A stretch of DNA of 64,000 bases from CAIWHR01 sp963836265. GTDB taxonomy: Bacteria > Pseudomonadota > Gammaproteobacteria > Burkholderiales > Casimicrobiaceae. Positions 26,937-35,069 of this stretch are shown in pieces. The position numbers and the translations under genes were made by a program. The stretch covers positions 310,001 through 374,000 of the forward strand of contig CAWIIO010000001.1 in the NCBI GenBank assembly GCA_963836265.1, in the 5' to 3' direction. The notes below the pieces were generated by a model. It was not told the origin of the DNA and searched no databases. It saw only the letters and a program-made list of their open reading frames with translations. Numbering within the stretch: position 1 is the first letter of the stretch; the number at the start of each line of letters is the position of its first letter.

Positions 26937-27194
26937 ATGAACTGGGATCAAGTGAAAGGCAATTGGACGCAATTCAAGGGCAACGTGAAGGAGCAATGGG
27001 GCAAGCTGACCGACGATCAGCTCGACGTCATCGCCGGCAAGCGCGATCAGCTCGCCGGCAAGCTGCAGGAGGCCTACGGAATCGGGAAGGACGAGGCCGA
27101 GCGGCAGATCGACAAATTCGAAACCCGTTATGCGGATTGGAACCCCTCCGCCGGGCAGTCACCCGCGGGACGTCCCGAAAGGAGCCACTCATGA
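26937..27194 (+). CDS. CsbD-family stress protein
   Basis: An 85-residue hydrophilic protein. MNWDQVKGNWTQFKGNVKEQ followed by WGKLTDDQLDVIAGKRDQLA is the classic CsbD/YjbJ sequence. After the roughly 65-residue domain there is a short Pro/Ser/Arg-rich tail. These proteins are abundant under general stress (sigma-B in Bacillus, RpoS in E. coli), with unknown biochemical function. The ATG follows GGAGAACGTGG. Its stop codon overlaps the start of the next gene (ATGA), so the two are translationally coupled. Confidence 0.95.
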   Translation: MNWDQVKGNWTQFKGNVKEQWGKLTDDQLDVIAGKRDQLAGKLQEAYGIGKDEAERQIDKFETRYADWNPSAGQSPAGRPERSHS

Positions 27195-27742
27195 CCGGAC
27201 TCACCCTTAACCGCCTCTTTCAGGGGCTCATCGTCGGCCTCGCGGCGCCGACGCTTGCTTTCGCCGCCGGCATGACCTCGGCAGACTACAGCGCCGCGAA
27301 GAATCATGCCCAAATGGAGTACAAGACGGCGAAAGAGCGCTGCGATGGTATGTCCGGCAATCAGAAGGACGTTTGCGTCGCCGAGGCGAAGGCTGCGGAG
27401 AAAAAGGCCGTCGCCGATGCCGAAGCGCAGTACAAGAATACCGAGAAGGCGCGTGCGGAGGCGAAGATCGCTGCGGCCGAAGCCGACTACGACGTGACCA
27501 AAGCCCAGTGCGGCGCGAAGAAGGGCAACGACAAGGACGTTTGCATGAAGGAAGCCAAGGCGGGCGAAGTCAAGGCCAAGGCCGACGCGAAAGCGAGTGA
27601 AACGGTCGCCACGGCTCGCCGGGACGCCCGGGAAGAGAAGCTCGACGCGGACTACAAGGTAGCGCTCGAGAAATGCGACGCGATGTCGGGCCATGCGAAG
27701 GACAGCTGCGTCGCCAACGCCAAAGCGAAATACCAGAAGTAA
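27191..27742 (+). CDS. Secreted three-repeat protein with paired cysteines (C-x10-C)
   Basis: A 183-residue protein with a signal peptide (about residues 1-26, APTLAFAAG). The mature part is Ala/Lys/Glu-rich and probably helical. It holds three repeats of about 55 residues, each with a cysteine pair exactly ten residues apart: C51/C62, C107/C118 and C162/C173. Each pair surrounds a GN.KDVC-like core (SGNQKDVC, KGNDKDVC, SGHAKDSC). Such pairs could form three intramolecular disulfides between helices or bind metal. It is coupled to the CsbD gene by ATGA overlap and followed by a strong terminator. I do not know the function; similar proteins are often labelled TolA-like because of composition only. 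Confidence 0.85.
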   Translation: MTGLTLNRLFQGLIVGLAAPTLAFAAGMTSADYSAAKNHAQMEYKTAKERCDGMSGNQKDVCVAEAKAAEKKAVADAEAQYKNTEKARAEAKIAAAEADYDVTKAQCGAKKGNDKDVCMKEAKAGEVKAKADAKASETVATARRDAREEKLDADYKVALEKCDAMSGHAKDSCVANAKAKYQK

Positions 27743-27810
27743 CGAGATCCCCTCCTGTCCCCGCCTGGGGACAGTCAAGTCCGCGGGCCCTCCCTCCCCC
27801 GGACTCCCTT

Positions 27811-27840
27811 GCGGCGGATGCTTGCATCCGCCGCTTTTTT
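27811..27840 (+). terminator. Rho-independent terminator after the CsbD/repeat-protein pair
   Basis: A perfect 10-bp stem (GCGGCGGATG/CATCCGCCGC) with a CTTG loop at 27821-27824 and six Ts at 27835-27840. It is 68 bases after the stop codon of the repeat protein. Confidence 0.95.
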
Positions 27841-28033
27841 GCGTCGCCAATGGCGGGCTGACCTCCCGGCGGCGACCGATTCCGAACGGAGACCGTCGTC
27901 TACGTTAAATCGTAGGCGCCGTCCGACGGAAATTCGGATCGCGCCGACAGCCGAAGTAGGCGGCGCCTTACAGCATTTGCACGTGCCCGCCGGCAAGATT
28001 CGTCCACGAATTTTCGCGGTTCCGGGGCTTCCG

Positions 28034-29236
28034 ATGCAGCACATCCGTCCCGTTGCCAGTACCCATACGAGCGAACCGGCCCAAGGGGCCGCAGGCCACG
28101 ACGAGAACAGGTCGGCCGACCCACTGCGCCCGATCCGCGTCGACAGCGTCGAATTCCATCGGCTCCTCGAGAATCTTCCGGTCGGCGCGTACACCTGCGA
28201 CGCCGCCGGGCTGATCACGCACTACAATCCCCGGGCCGTGGAACTATGGGGCCGCGCCCCCAAGTTGAACGATCCGGACGATCGATTCTGCGGATCGTTC
28301 AGGCTCTATTCGCTCGACGGCCACCCGATTCCCCACGCCCAATGCCTGATGGCGCGCGCCCTCAGGGACGGCAAGGAATACAGCCGCGAAGAGATCGTCC
28401 TCCAGCGCCCCGACGGCGGTCAGATCGTAGCCATGGCGCATGCGAACCCATTCGTGGACGAGAATGGAGCGGTCCTGGGCGCGATCAACGTTGTCGTCGA
28501 CATCACCCATCGCAAGTCGGCCGAGGACGCACTGGCGCGCTCGCGCGACGCGCTGGCGATCGCCGTAACGCGGCGCACCGAACAGTTGCGCGAGCTGTCG
28601 CGATACCTGATTCGATTGGCCGAGGACGAGAGGCAACGGCTGGCGTCGGAGCTGCACGACGAGTTGGGCGCCCTGCACACGGTGATCGGGATGGAGTTGA
28701 ATTCGGTGCTCGAAGAGCTACGCGTCCGCGTGCCCGATCTCGTCGCCCGGCAGCTCAACGCAATCGCGCTTCTCCACCAGGCACGAGACATCAAGCGACG
28801 CATCATCGCCGACCTGCGGCCCGTGATGCTCGATCACCTCGGGCTCGTCGCCGCGATCCGCGACCACGCGGAGCGCTGGTCGCAAGTATCAGGCGTCAGC
28901 GTCGACATGCAGCTGTCCGAGACGCTACCCGAGCTTCCCGACGATGTCGCGCTGTCGCTGTTCCGCATCGTCCAGGAGTCGCTCACGAACGTGGGCAAGT
29001 ACGCGAAAGCCCGCACGGTGAAGGTCAGCCTGTCGGTCGCGGGTCACGAGCTGAATCTGTCGATCGTCGACGACGGCGTTGGCATCGCGCCCGATACGCT
29101 CGAAAACCCTCGTTCGCACGGGATTCTCGGAATGCGGGAACGGATGGCGCAATGCAGCGGAGAGCTCATCATCGGCGAAGGCGCCGACCGAAAAGGCACC
29201 GCGGTCTGCGTGCGTCTGCCGGTGCCGCGTCGCTGA
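28034..29236 (+). CDS. PAS-domain histidine kinase of the NarL-partner (HisKA_3) type
   Basis: A 400-residue kinase without transmembrane helices. The ATG at 28034 is chosen because the open frame upstream runs through the terminator at 27811-27840. The PAS domain covers about residues 45-165 (LLENLPVGAYTCDAAGLITH, and the PAC end NVVVDITHRKSAEDAL). The dimerisation/phospho-acceptor domain has the histidine in SELHDELGALHTVIGMEL. The ATPase domain has FRIVQESLTNVGKYAKA, DDGVGI and GILGMRERM. Kinases of this class normally pair with LuxR/NarL-type regulators; none is next to it, so it is an orphan here. Confidence 0.93.
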   Translation: MQHIRPVASTHTSEPAQGAAGHDENRSADPLRPIRVDSVEFHRLLENLPVGAYTCDAAGLITHYNPRAVELWGRAPKLNDPDDRFCGSFRLYSLDGHPIPHAQCLMARALRDGKEYSREEIVLQRPDGGQIVAMAHANPFVDENGAVLGAINVVVDITHRKSAEDALARSRDALAIAVTRRTEQLRELSRYLIRLAEDERQRLASELHDELGALHTVIGMELNSVLEELRVRVPDLVARQLNAIALLHQARDIKRRIIADLRPVMLDHLGLVAAIRDHAERWSQVSGVSVDMQLSETLPELPDDVALSLFRIVQESLTNVGKYAKARTVKVSLSVAGHELNLSIVDDGVGIAPDTLENPRSHGILGMRERMAQCSGELIIGEGADRKGTAVCVRLPVPRR

Positions 29237-29431
29237 GCGCTGCTCCTTCGCCGGTGCAAGCGAGCCTTCCATCGGCCACGAAGCACCCGATCGGTTCGGG
29301 GGAGTTCCCGCGAGGCGGTGTCGCGAGCGACGAGCCTTCGCCCTACACCGCAATCAGACATCTTCTCATTGTCCGCCCCTCTGCCCGCCTCCAGAATCGG
29401 TTGCGCAACAAGCGTGAGCGTAGCGGCGTTT

Positions 29432-29445
29432 CGTTGAATTCAACG
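29432..29445. promoter_or_regulatory. Perfect 14-bp palindrome upstream of the DUF3309 gene
   Basis: CGTTGAATTCAACG is its own reverse complement. It ends 56 bases before the DUF3309 start codon, inside the 265-base gap after the PAS kinase, which fits an operator site for a dimeric regulator. Confidence 0.45.
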
Positions 29446-29501
29446 CGGCGGCCGGCGAGCTCAGGGAAGATGGCGCTGCCGATTCGAAAAAGGAGGAAGC
29501 C

Positions 29502-29654
29502 ATGCGTTTGGTACTGATCATTCTCGTGCTTCTGTTGCTCATCGGTGCCTTGCCGACGTGGCCGTACAGCACCGGATGGGGCTACTACCCCAGCGGCGGT
29601 CTGGGCCTGGTGCTGATCATCGTCATCGTCCTCGCGCTGATGGGGGTCCTGTGA
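29502..29654 (+). CDS. DUF3309 small membrane protein
   Basis: A 50-residue protein with two hydrophobic helices (LVLIILVLLLLIGALPTWPY and GGLGLVLIIVIVLALMGVL) joined by the conserved WPYSTGWGYYPSG loop. This is the hallmark of DUF3309 (about 50 residues in the family). A strong ribosome site AGGAGG precedes the ATG by 7 bases. The stop codon overlaps the GTG start of the next gene (GTGA). The function is unknown; family members often sit in stress-gene clusters like this one. Confidence 0.93.
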   Translation: MRLVLIILVLLLLIGALPTWPYSTGWGYYPSGGLGLVLIIVIVLALMGVL

Positions 29655-29971
29655 AGTCGCCGAAACTCGTTCGCCGCTTTCCGGTATGTCTCGCCGTCGT
29701 CACCGTGGCGCTGCAGCTCGGCGCGTGCAGTCGAGTGGACGATTCGCACGAACCGGTAACGGCACCTCCGCGGGTTTCGGCGCCCTCGCCGAAATCCGCG
29801 CCATCAGCGGCGCCCGCGGCGGAGCCAACCGCGCGCACGGATGACGTGAACGCGGCCAAAGCGAGCGATGCGCCGATGAAGCCGATGGGGAAGGACGAAG
29901 AATCGGCGTCCATGCCTCGTCCGGGGCAAGCGAACGATCATTCCACACCGGCAAAGGACCCGAAGCAATAG
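29651..29971 (+). CDS. Small lipoprotein coupled to DUF3309
   Basis: A 106-residue protein from the GTG at 29651, inside the DUF3309 stop. The signal segment FPVCLAVVTVALQLGAC ends in a lipobox (LGAC). The mature part is low-complexity, rich in Ala, Pro, Ser and charged residues, and probably disordered. The start choice rests on the overlap and on the correct signal length. No family is recognised. Confidence 0.7.
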   Translation: MKSPKLVRRFPVCLAVVTVALQLGACSRVDDSHEPVTAPPRVSAPSPKSAPSAAPAAEPTARTDDVNAAKASDAPMKPMGKDEESASMPRPGQANDHSTPAKDPKQ

Positions 29972-30020
29972 CGAATAGTTAAGCGGACTCGCGTCGAAAC
30001 AAACTTGAAGGAGGGCGAGA

Positions 30021-30218
30021 ATGGCTCGATACGGAAAGAAGGCGCAAACCAAAGTCAAAAAAGCGATGCAGGAGAGAAAGCGGGGCACGCTGAAGAGCGG
30101 AAAGTCCGGCAAGAAGGTCACGAGTCGCAAGCAGGCGATCGCCATCGGGTTGTCGGAAGCCCGGAAGGCAGGCGCCAAGGTTCCGAAGCGGAAGGCTTCG
30201 TCCAAGAAGAAGAAGTAA
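30021..30218 (+). CDS. Lysine-rich small basic protein (DUF6496-like)
   Basis: A 65-residue, very basic protein. The pattern KKAQTKVKKAMQERKRGTLK followed by SGKKVTSRKQAIAIGLSEAR is that of small KxxKA.HE.K.G.L.SG...VK...QAIAIGLSEARK proteins found widely in proteobacteria and labelled DUF6496. The Lys-rich tail KRKASSKKKK suggests nucleic-acid binding. The ATG follows GGAGGGCGAGA. A weak hairpin without a T run (30240-30255) lies downstream. Confidence 0.82.
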   Translation: MARYGKKAQTKVKKAMQERKRGTLKSGKSGKKVTSRKQAIAIGLSEARKAGAKVPKRKASSKKKK

Positions 30219-30321
30219 CGCTGCTTCAGGAGCGCGTCACCCGCCGCGAGGCGGGCTCGCGGGGCAGTTCCACGCTGCCGCGGTGACGGTCGCGGCTTTG
30301 GCCTCCCCCGGGCGCAGGATC

Positions 30322-30405
30322 GCCGGCAAGCGAAGACTACGGCTCTTCTGCCGGCAAGCGAAGACTACGGCTCTTCTGCCGGCAAGCGAAGACTACGGCT
30401 CTTCT
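30322..30405. repeat. Three perfect tandem copies of a 28-bp unit at the cytochrome gene's 3' end
   Basis: Units at 30322-30349, 30350-30377 and 30378-30405 are identical. The third contains the last codons and stop (30393-30395) of the minus-strand cytochrome c gene, so the other two are copies of that gene end plus its immediate downstream sequence. Each unit also holds a small GAAGA/TCTTC inverted repeat. There are no spacers, so it is not a CRISPR array. Confidence 0.93.
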
Positions 30406-31640
30406 CGAAGCGCCTTGCGGACGTCCGCAACCTGCGTCGCCGAGACGGCCCCGGCTCGGTTGCCAAAGCTCGCACGCAGATAAGTGAGCAGTTCGGCGAC
30501 CTCGGCGTCGGAAAGCTTGTCCGCGAAACCCGGCATGGCAAACCCTTCGCGTTTTGTCGGCGTCTTCACGCTCGGCGCGCCTTCGAGTACGAGGCGCGCG
30601 AGCGACTGCGGATCGCGAGCCTGGACCGCGGTATTGTCCTTGATCGGCGGAAAGACCGCGGAAACCCCTTCGCCGCCCTCCATGTGGCAGCCGGCGCATT
30701 GATCGAGATATTCGAGCTTGCCCTGTGCGAGCCCTTCGGTGTCGGCCGAGGCGGTCTTCTGTTCGGGCCGGGCCCCGTCGTCGCCGGGGAAGTCCTTGAG
30801 ATAGACGGCCATCGCGCGCAAATCGGCGTCCGAAAGGTGCATCGTCGAATCGCGTACGACCTCCGCCATCGGCCCCAGCGCGCGCGCGCGGTCCGTGGCG
30901 CCGGTTTTCAAATATTCGACGATTTCGTCCACGCTCCAAGGACCCAGACCGTCGCGGGGGTTCTTGGTCAGGCTGGTTGCGAACCAGCCTTCGCCCTGGC
31001 CGCCTTCGAAGTGCTCGTCCTTCTTCACCGCACCCAGGAAATTCTTGGGCGAGTGGCATGCGCCGCAGTGCCCCAACCCTTCGACCAGGTACGCGCCGCG
31101 GTTCCACTGCGTCGATCGGCTTGGATCGGGCACGTAGCTGCCCGCCTTGAAAAAGAGCGTATTCCAGGCCCCGAGCGAGCCGCGCCAGCGCAAGGGCCAC
31201 GGAAGATCGGGCGCCTTGTTCTCATGGCGCACCGGCGCGAGCGTGCCGAGGTATGCCCGCATCGCCAGCACGTCCTCGCGGGTCAAGCGCGTGTACCACG
31301 GGTAGGGAAACGCCGGGTACAGGTGCTTGCCGTCGGCGCGGATCCCGTTGTGCATGGCGTTCCAGAACTGGTCGTCGGTCCAGTCGCCGATGCCCGTGCG
31401 CTGGTCCGGTGTGATGTTGGTCGCGTAGAGCGTGCCAAAGGGCGTCGGTATCGGCCGGCCGCCGGCGAAGGGCTTGCCGCCGTCGTCGGTGTGGCAGGCG
31501 GCGCAATCTCCGGCGTAGACGAGGTATCGACCGCGCTCGATCTCGGCGTGCGAAGATTCAGCGGCCGCAGCGACCGTGGCAAACACGGCGGCGATCGCGC
31601 CGAAAACGGCCGCTGCAAGCATCGTAGTCGTCGTGGTCAT
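30393..31640 (-). CDS. Tri-haem cytochrome c subunit of a membrane dehydrogenase
   Basis: A 415-residue protein with a signal peptide (about residues 1-27, ending ATVAAAA). It has three CxxCH haem sites, at residues 46-50 (CAACH), 192-196 (CGACH) and 315-319 (CAGCH). This is the layout of the cytochrome subunit of alcohol, gluconate or sorbitol dehydrogenases, which passes electrons from the flavoprotein to ubiquinone. The start at ATG 31640 gives a clean signal peptide. It is the last gene of the three-gene operon, 38 bases after the GMC gene. Its stop lies within the third copy of a 28-bp tandem repeat. Confidence 0.94.
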   Translation of the reverse strand: MTTTTTMLAAAVFGAIAAVFATVAAAAESSHAEIERGRYLVYAGDCAACHTDDGGKPFAGGRPIPTPFGTLYATNITPDQRTGIGDWTDDQFWNAMHNGIRADGKHLYPAFPYPWYTRLTREDVLAMRAYLGTLAPVRHENKAPDLPWPLRWRGSLGAWNTLFFKAGSYVPDPSRSTQWNRGAYLVEGLGHCGACHSPKNFLGAVKKDEHFEGGQGEGWFATSLTKNPRDGLGPWSVDEIVEYLKTGATDRARALGPMAEVVRDSTMHLSDADLRAMAVYLKDFPGDDGARPEQKTASADTEGLAQGKLEYLDQCAGCHMEGGEGVSAVFPPIKDNTAVQARDPQSLARLVLEGAPSVKTPTKREGFAMPGFADKLSDAEVAELLTYLRASFGNRAGAVSATQVADVRKALREEP

Positions 31641-31678
31641 GATGGATGTGGCCTTAGCCGCGCGAAGGTCGTTCGATC

Positions 31679-33442
31679 TCAGGCGCTCATCAGCGGGCCC
31701 GGGTTCCGCAGGTACTGCTTGCGGATCGCATCGGCCGCCCAGAACGTGAGCGCGCCCACCGTGCCGGTCGGGTTGTAGCCAGCGTTCTGCGGAAACGCGC
31801 AGGCGCCCATCACGAACAGATTGGGGACGTCCCACGACTGCAGGTACCGGTTGACCACGCTCGTTTTCGGATCCGTTCCCATCACTGCGCCGCCGGTGTT
31901 GTGTGTGGTCTGGTAGGGCACGATCGAATAGTGCCCGGTGCGCGGCTTGGCGTGATGGGAGCGCGCGTGCATCGCCTTGGCGATGTCTTCCGCCCGGTCG
32001 GTGAGGAACTTCGACATCTTGTGCTCGTTGTCGTGCCAGTCGAAGGTCAGACGCAGCAGCGGGTTGCCGTAGGTGTCGCGGTAGGTCGGGTCGAGATCGA
32101 GGTAAGCGTCGCGATAGCTCATCACGCCGCCGTGCGTGGCGATGCTTGCGCTGCGCAGGTAGTTTTCCGCCAGCGCTTTCTTGAACTTGGAGCCCCACGT
32201 CGGCGTGCCCGCCGGCACGTGATGCTGCAGGATGGGACGGCCTCCGGTGCTCCACAGTGCGATGTAGCCGCCGCCGATGAAACCATGCGGCCCGTGATCG
32301 AAGTTGTCGCCGTTGAACTCGTCGATCGCCTGGCCGAGCGCGCCCGCGCCCATGAACGGATTGAGGAGGTCATCGAAGAAGACATCCACGCTCGAGGTCA
32401 CCTGATAGGCGTAGTTGCGCCCCACCACGCCGGCGTTGCGCTCCGGATCGTAGGGCCTGCCGATGCCCGAGACCAGCAGCAAATGGACGTTGTGCGTGGC
32501 GTACGCGCACAGGATGACGAGCTCGGCGGGCTGCTCGAACTCCTGTCCCGAGATGTCGACATAGGTGACGCCGGTGGCGCGCCGGGCGCGCGAGTCGACA
32601 TTCACCCGCGTCACTTCGCAGCGCATGCGATGCTCGAAGTTGTTGCGGCCGAGCAATACGGGGAATACGCACGTCTGCGGACTCGACTTCGAATAGTTGC
32701 CGCAGCCGAACCACTCGCAGTAGCCGCAGTAGGTGCATTCGCCCAGCTGCACGCCGTAGAGATTTTTGTACGGCTTCGACGTGTTCGCGGCCGGTGCCGG
32801 GAAAGGCTGGAAGCCTGCTTCCTTCGCCGCCTTGTCGAAAAGGATCGAGCCGCGCGCCCGCTTGAGCGGCGGCAGCGGATAGCCACGGGCACGTGGGCCT
32901 TCGAACGGGTTGCCACCGGGCTGGACCGTGCCTTCGAGATTGCCCGCCGTGCCCGAAACGCCGCACAGGTATTCGAACTTGTCGTAATGAGGCTCGAGCT
33001 CCTCGTAGGTGACGCCCCAGTCCTGGATCGTCATGTCGGCGGGAACGAATTTCGCGCCATACCGTTGCACGTTGTGGCTGTGAGCAAGGAAGTCCGAGGG
33101 CAGAAAGCGCCAGCATTGACCGTTCCAGTGGACGCCGGCGCCGCCTGCGCCCGAACCGGGGTTGAACGATCCGAGATGGCGCATCGGCAGCGCGGTCTGC
33201 CGGTTCGAGTTGCGAAATGTCATCGTTTCGCGCTCGGGCTCCTCGAACAGCTCGTGGCGCACCGCGTAACGCAGCTCGTCCTGCACGGTGGACGGAGAAA
33301 AATCGGGAATGGTGTCGCGGAACCCGCCGCGCTCGAGCGCGACCACCTGCAGGCCGGAGTCAGTCAACTCCTTGGCCAATATGCTCGCCGTCCAGCCGAA
33401 ACCCACCAGCACGACATCGACGGAAGGAAGACGCCTCGCCAT
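31679..33442 (-). CDS. GMC-type FAD dehydrogenase, large subunit
   Basis: A 587-residue flavoprotein of the glucose-methanol-choline family. The FAD-binding motif VDVVLVGFGWTAS is at residues 9-20, and the second GMC region contains GSGAGGAGVHWNGQCWR near residue 97. Cysteines C236, C239, C242 and C247 (CTYCGYCEWFGC) fit the Fe-S cluster site known in membrane-bound FAD-dependent sugar dehydrogenases. The C-terminal active-site region has TTHNTGGAVMGTDPKTS and NAGYNPTGTVGALTFWAAD. It oxidises an alcohol, aldose or sugar acid; the exact substrate cannot be told. It starts 3 bases after the small subunit gene. Confidence 0.95.
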   Translation of the reverse strand: MARRLPSVDVVLVGFGWTASILAKELTDSGLQVVALERGGFRDTIPDFSPSTVQDELRYAVRHELFEEPERETMTFRNSNRQTALPMRHLGSFNPGSGAGGAGVHWNGQCWRFLPSDFLAHSHNVQRYGAKFVPADMTIQDWGVTYEELEPHYDKFEYLCGVSGTAGNLEGTVQPGGNPFEGPRARGYPLPPLKRARGSILFDKAAKEAGFQPFPAPAANTSKPYKNLYGVQLGECTYCGYCEWFGCGNYSKSSPQTCVFPVLLGRNNFEHRMRCEVTRVNVDSRARRATGVTYVDISGQEFEQPAELVILCAYATHNVHLLLVSGIGRPYDPERNAGVVGRNYAYQVTSSVDVFFDDLLNPFMGAGALGQAIDEFNGDNFDHGPHGFIGGGYIALWSTGGRPILQHHVPAGTPTWGSKFKKALAENYLRSASIATHGGVMSYRDAYLDLDPTYRDTYGNPLLRLTFDWHDNEHKMSKFLTDRAEDIAKAMHARSHHAKPRTGHYSIVPYQTTHNTGGAVMGTDPKTSVVNRYLQSWDVPNLFVMGACAFPQNAGYNPTGTVGALTFWAADAIRKQYLRNPGPLMSA

Positions 33443-33445
33443 GAG

Positions 33446-34162
33446 CTATCCTTTCCGCACGCTTGAATCGGCTCCGGCGATGCTGACGAAGGGCATGTCG
33501 TATTTCTTGCCGTACTGCTCGATCTCGGCGACGTAGTTGTAGCGGGGTCCGGGAAAGCCGATCAGCTTCCAGCCGATGAAGTCGCGGTTGCCGCCATACA
33601 TGGGATCGGCGAGGAATCCTTCCACGGTGTTGCGCACCAGCATCTCGAAAAACGCTCGGGCATGCGCTTCCGGCACTTGCATCTCGTCCTTGTCGATGGC
33701 GTCGAGGATGCCGTCCTGCGCCTGCGCATCGAGCTCCGCGAAGCGCTTGCCGCCGTGCTCCTGCTTCACCTTCGCATCGATCGCCCGGATGGCGGTGCGG
33801 TAGAGCTGCGCCGGCGTCAGCTTGAGCTGATAGCCCTGCTCCTCGATCCCTTCGCGCCACGGCCCCTGCATGTACCAGGTCTCCGCGCGTCCGTAGGGGC
33901 CTGCGAGCTGGCGGTCGATAAAGACGGTTACGCCCGCCTCTTTGGCCCCCGGTCCGAGGTCGTCGCTGGGGATGATTCGCGCGATTGCCGCGTCGATGAA
34001 AGCGAATTCGTCGGCGCTGAAGTAGACGAGCTTTGGCGCCGCGTACGCCGGCTCGGTGGCCCGGGAATCCTGCACATCGCGGAAGAAATGCAACGGGACC
34101 ATTGCCGCCGCGGGCGCAAGAACGGCGGCCTTCAGCAGATTGCGTTTCGACGAAATTGCCAT
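33446..34162 (-). CDS. Small (subunit 3-type) subunit of the GMC dehydrogenase
   Basis: A 238-residue protein of the gluconate 2-dehydrogenase subunit 3 family. The ATG at 34162 follows GGAGGCGCGCCC. An Arg-containing hydrophobic N-terminus (SSKRNLLKAAVLAPAAAMVP) looks like an export signal, and the family is usually Tat-exported together with the large subunit. The mature region has the typical SADEFAFIDAAIARIIPSDD and DPMYGGNRDFIGWKLIGFPG. It helps maturation and export of the flavoprotein. It is the first gene of the minus-strand operon. Confidence 0.93.
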   Translation of the reverse strand: MAISSKRNLLKAAVLAPAAAMVPLHFFRDVQDSRATEPAYAAPKLVYFSADEFAFIDAAIARIIPSDDLGPGAKEAGVTVFIDRQLAGPYGRAETWYMQGPWREGIEEQGYQLKLTPAQLYRTAIRAIDAKVKQEHGGKRFAELDAQAQDGILDAIDKDEMQVPEAHARAFFEMLVRNTVEGFLADPMYGGNRDFIGWKLIGFPGPRYNYVAEIEQYGKKYDMPFVSIAGADSSVRKG

Positions 34163-34418
34163 GGGCGCGCCTCCCATCGGTTCGAACGGGCTGTTCGCGG
34201 AAGCTCGGCTCACAGATTGCTCGAATCCCGCCCGCAGTTGCTAGACCGGAACACGTCTCCGGAAGTTCCGGATTTCGGCAACGCGCGCGTCGTGCGCTGC
34301 GGTCGTGAACAAAATCCCTGTGGGCGAATCAAACCGCGATGGAGAGAAGTGCGCATGTTTTTTTCTTATTCTTTTTTGGTTTTGCGTTGTTCATTCCGGT
34401 TGGAGAGCAGAATTTGCC

Positions 34419-34988
34419 ATGGCGCGATGTAATTTTTTCAACACCGTCTTTCCAGTGATGCTGCTCGCGGCCGCGACAACCGCTTGCGCCGCACCACACG
34501 ACGGGAACGCGAACAGCGGCGGAACGACGACTCGATCGCCTCTGTCGCGGGACGATCGCGTTTTCGTCGCCAAGGCGAAACAGGGCGGCATGGCCGAAGT
34601 TGAAGCCGCCAAGCTCGCGGAACAGAAATCGCAAGTCCCGAAGATCAAGGAATTTGGCGCCCGGATGGTGCAGGACCATGGCCGGGCGAACCGCCAACTC
34701 GAGCGCATTGCGAGCGAGAAGGGAATCGCTGTCCCCGACAAGCTCGACAAATCGGGCGAGCGCGAACTCGACGTCTTGGAAAAACTTTCCGGCGTGAAGT
34801 TCGAGCGCGCCTACACCGAGCGCGAGGTGTCCGATCACAAGAAGGCGATCAAGGAATTCGAACACGAAGCTGCATCCGGCTCGGACCAGGACCTCAAGCG
34901 GTTCGCCGAGGACACGTTGCCCACGCTTCGCGAGCACCTTCAGCTCGCGGAGGCCGCGCAAAAGGCGGCGAAGTCCGAGGGCAAGTGA
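34419..34988 (+). CDS. DUF4142 lipoprotein
   Basis: A 189-residue protein whose N-terminal hydrophobic stretch contains a lipobox-like TTACAAP. The mature domain (about residues 45-180) is helical and matches DUF4142: DRVFVAKAKQGGMAEVEAAK, ..IKEFGARMVQDHGRANRQLE and a DHKKAIKEFEHEA segment. Such ferritin-like helical proteins are found in the envelope of many proteobacteria; the function is unknown. The ATG at 34419 follows TTGGAGAG. A T-rich stretch (34367-34395) upstream may be part of the promoter. Confidence 0.9.
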   Translation: MARCNFFNTVFPVMLLAAATTACAAPHDGNANSGGTTTRSPLSRDDRVFVAKAKQGGMAEVEAAKLAEQKSQVPKIKEFGARMVQDHGRANRQLERIASEKGIAVPDKLDKSGERELDVLEKLSGVKFERAYTEREVSDHKKAIKEFEHEAASGSDQDLKRFAEDTLPTLREHLQLAEAAQKAAKSEGK

Positions 34989-35069
34989 TTTTCGTCGATG
35001 GACGCGCGCGGGGAATCGCAAGGACGTTGAGACCCGTCCAAGCGGCAACGCATTGATAGGAGCATTAGC

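Noticed and set aside
30322..30405. CRISPR-like array
   Set aside because: The 28-bp copies are directly adjacent with no spacers, and there are no cas genes in the window; it is a simple tandem duplication.
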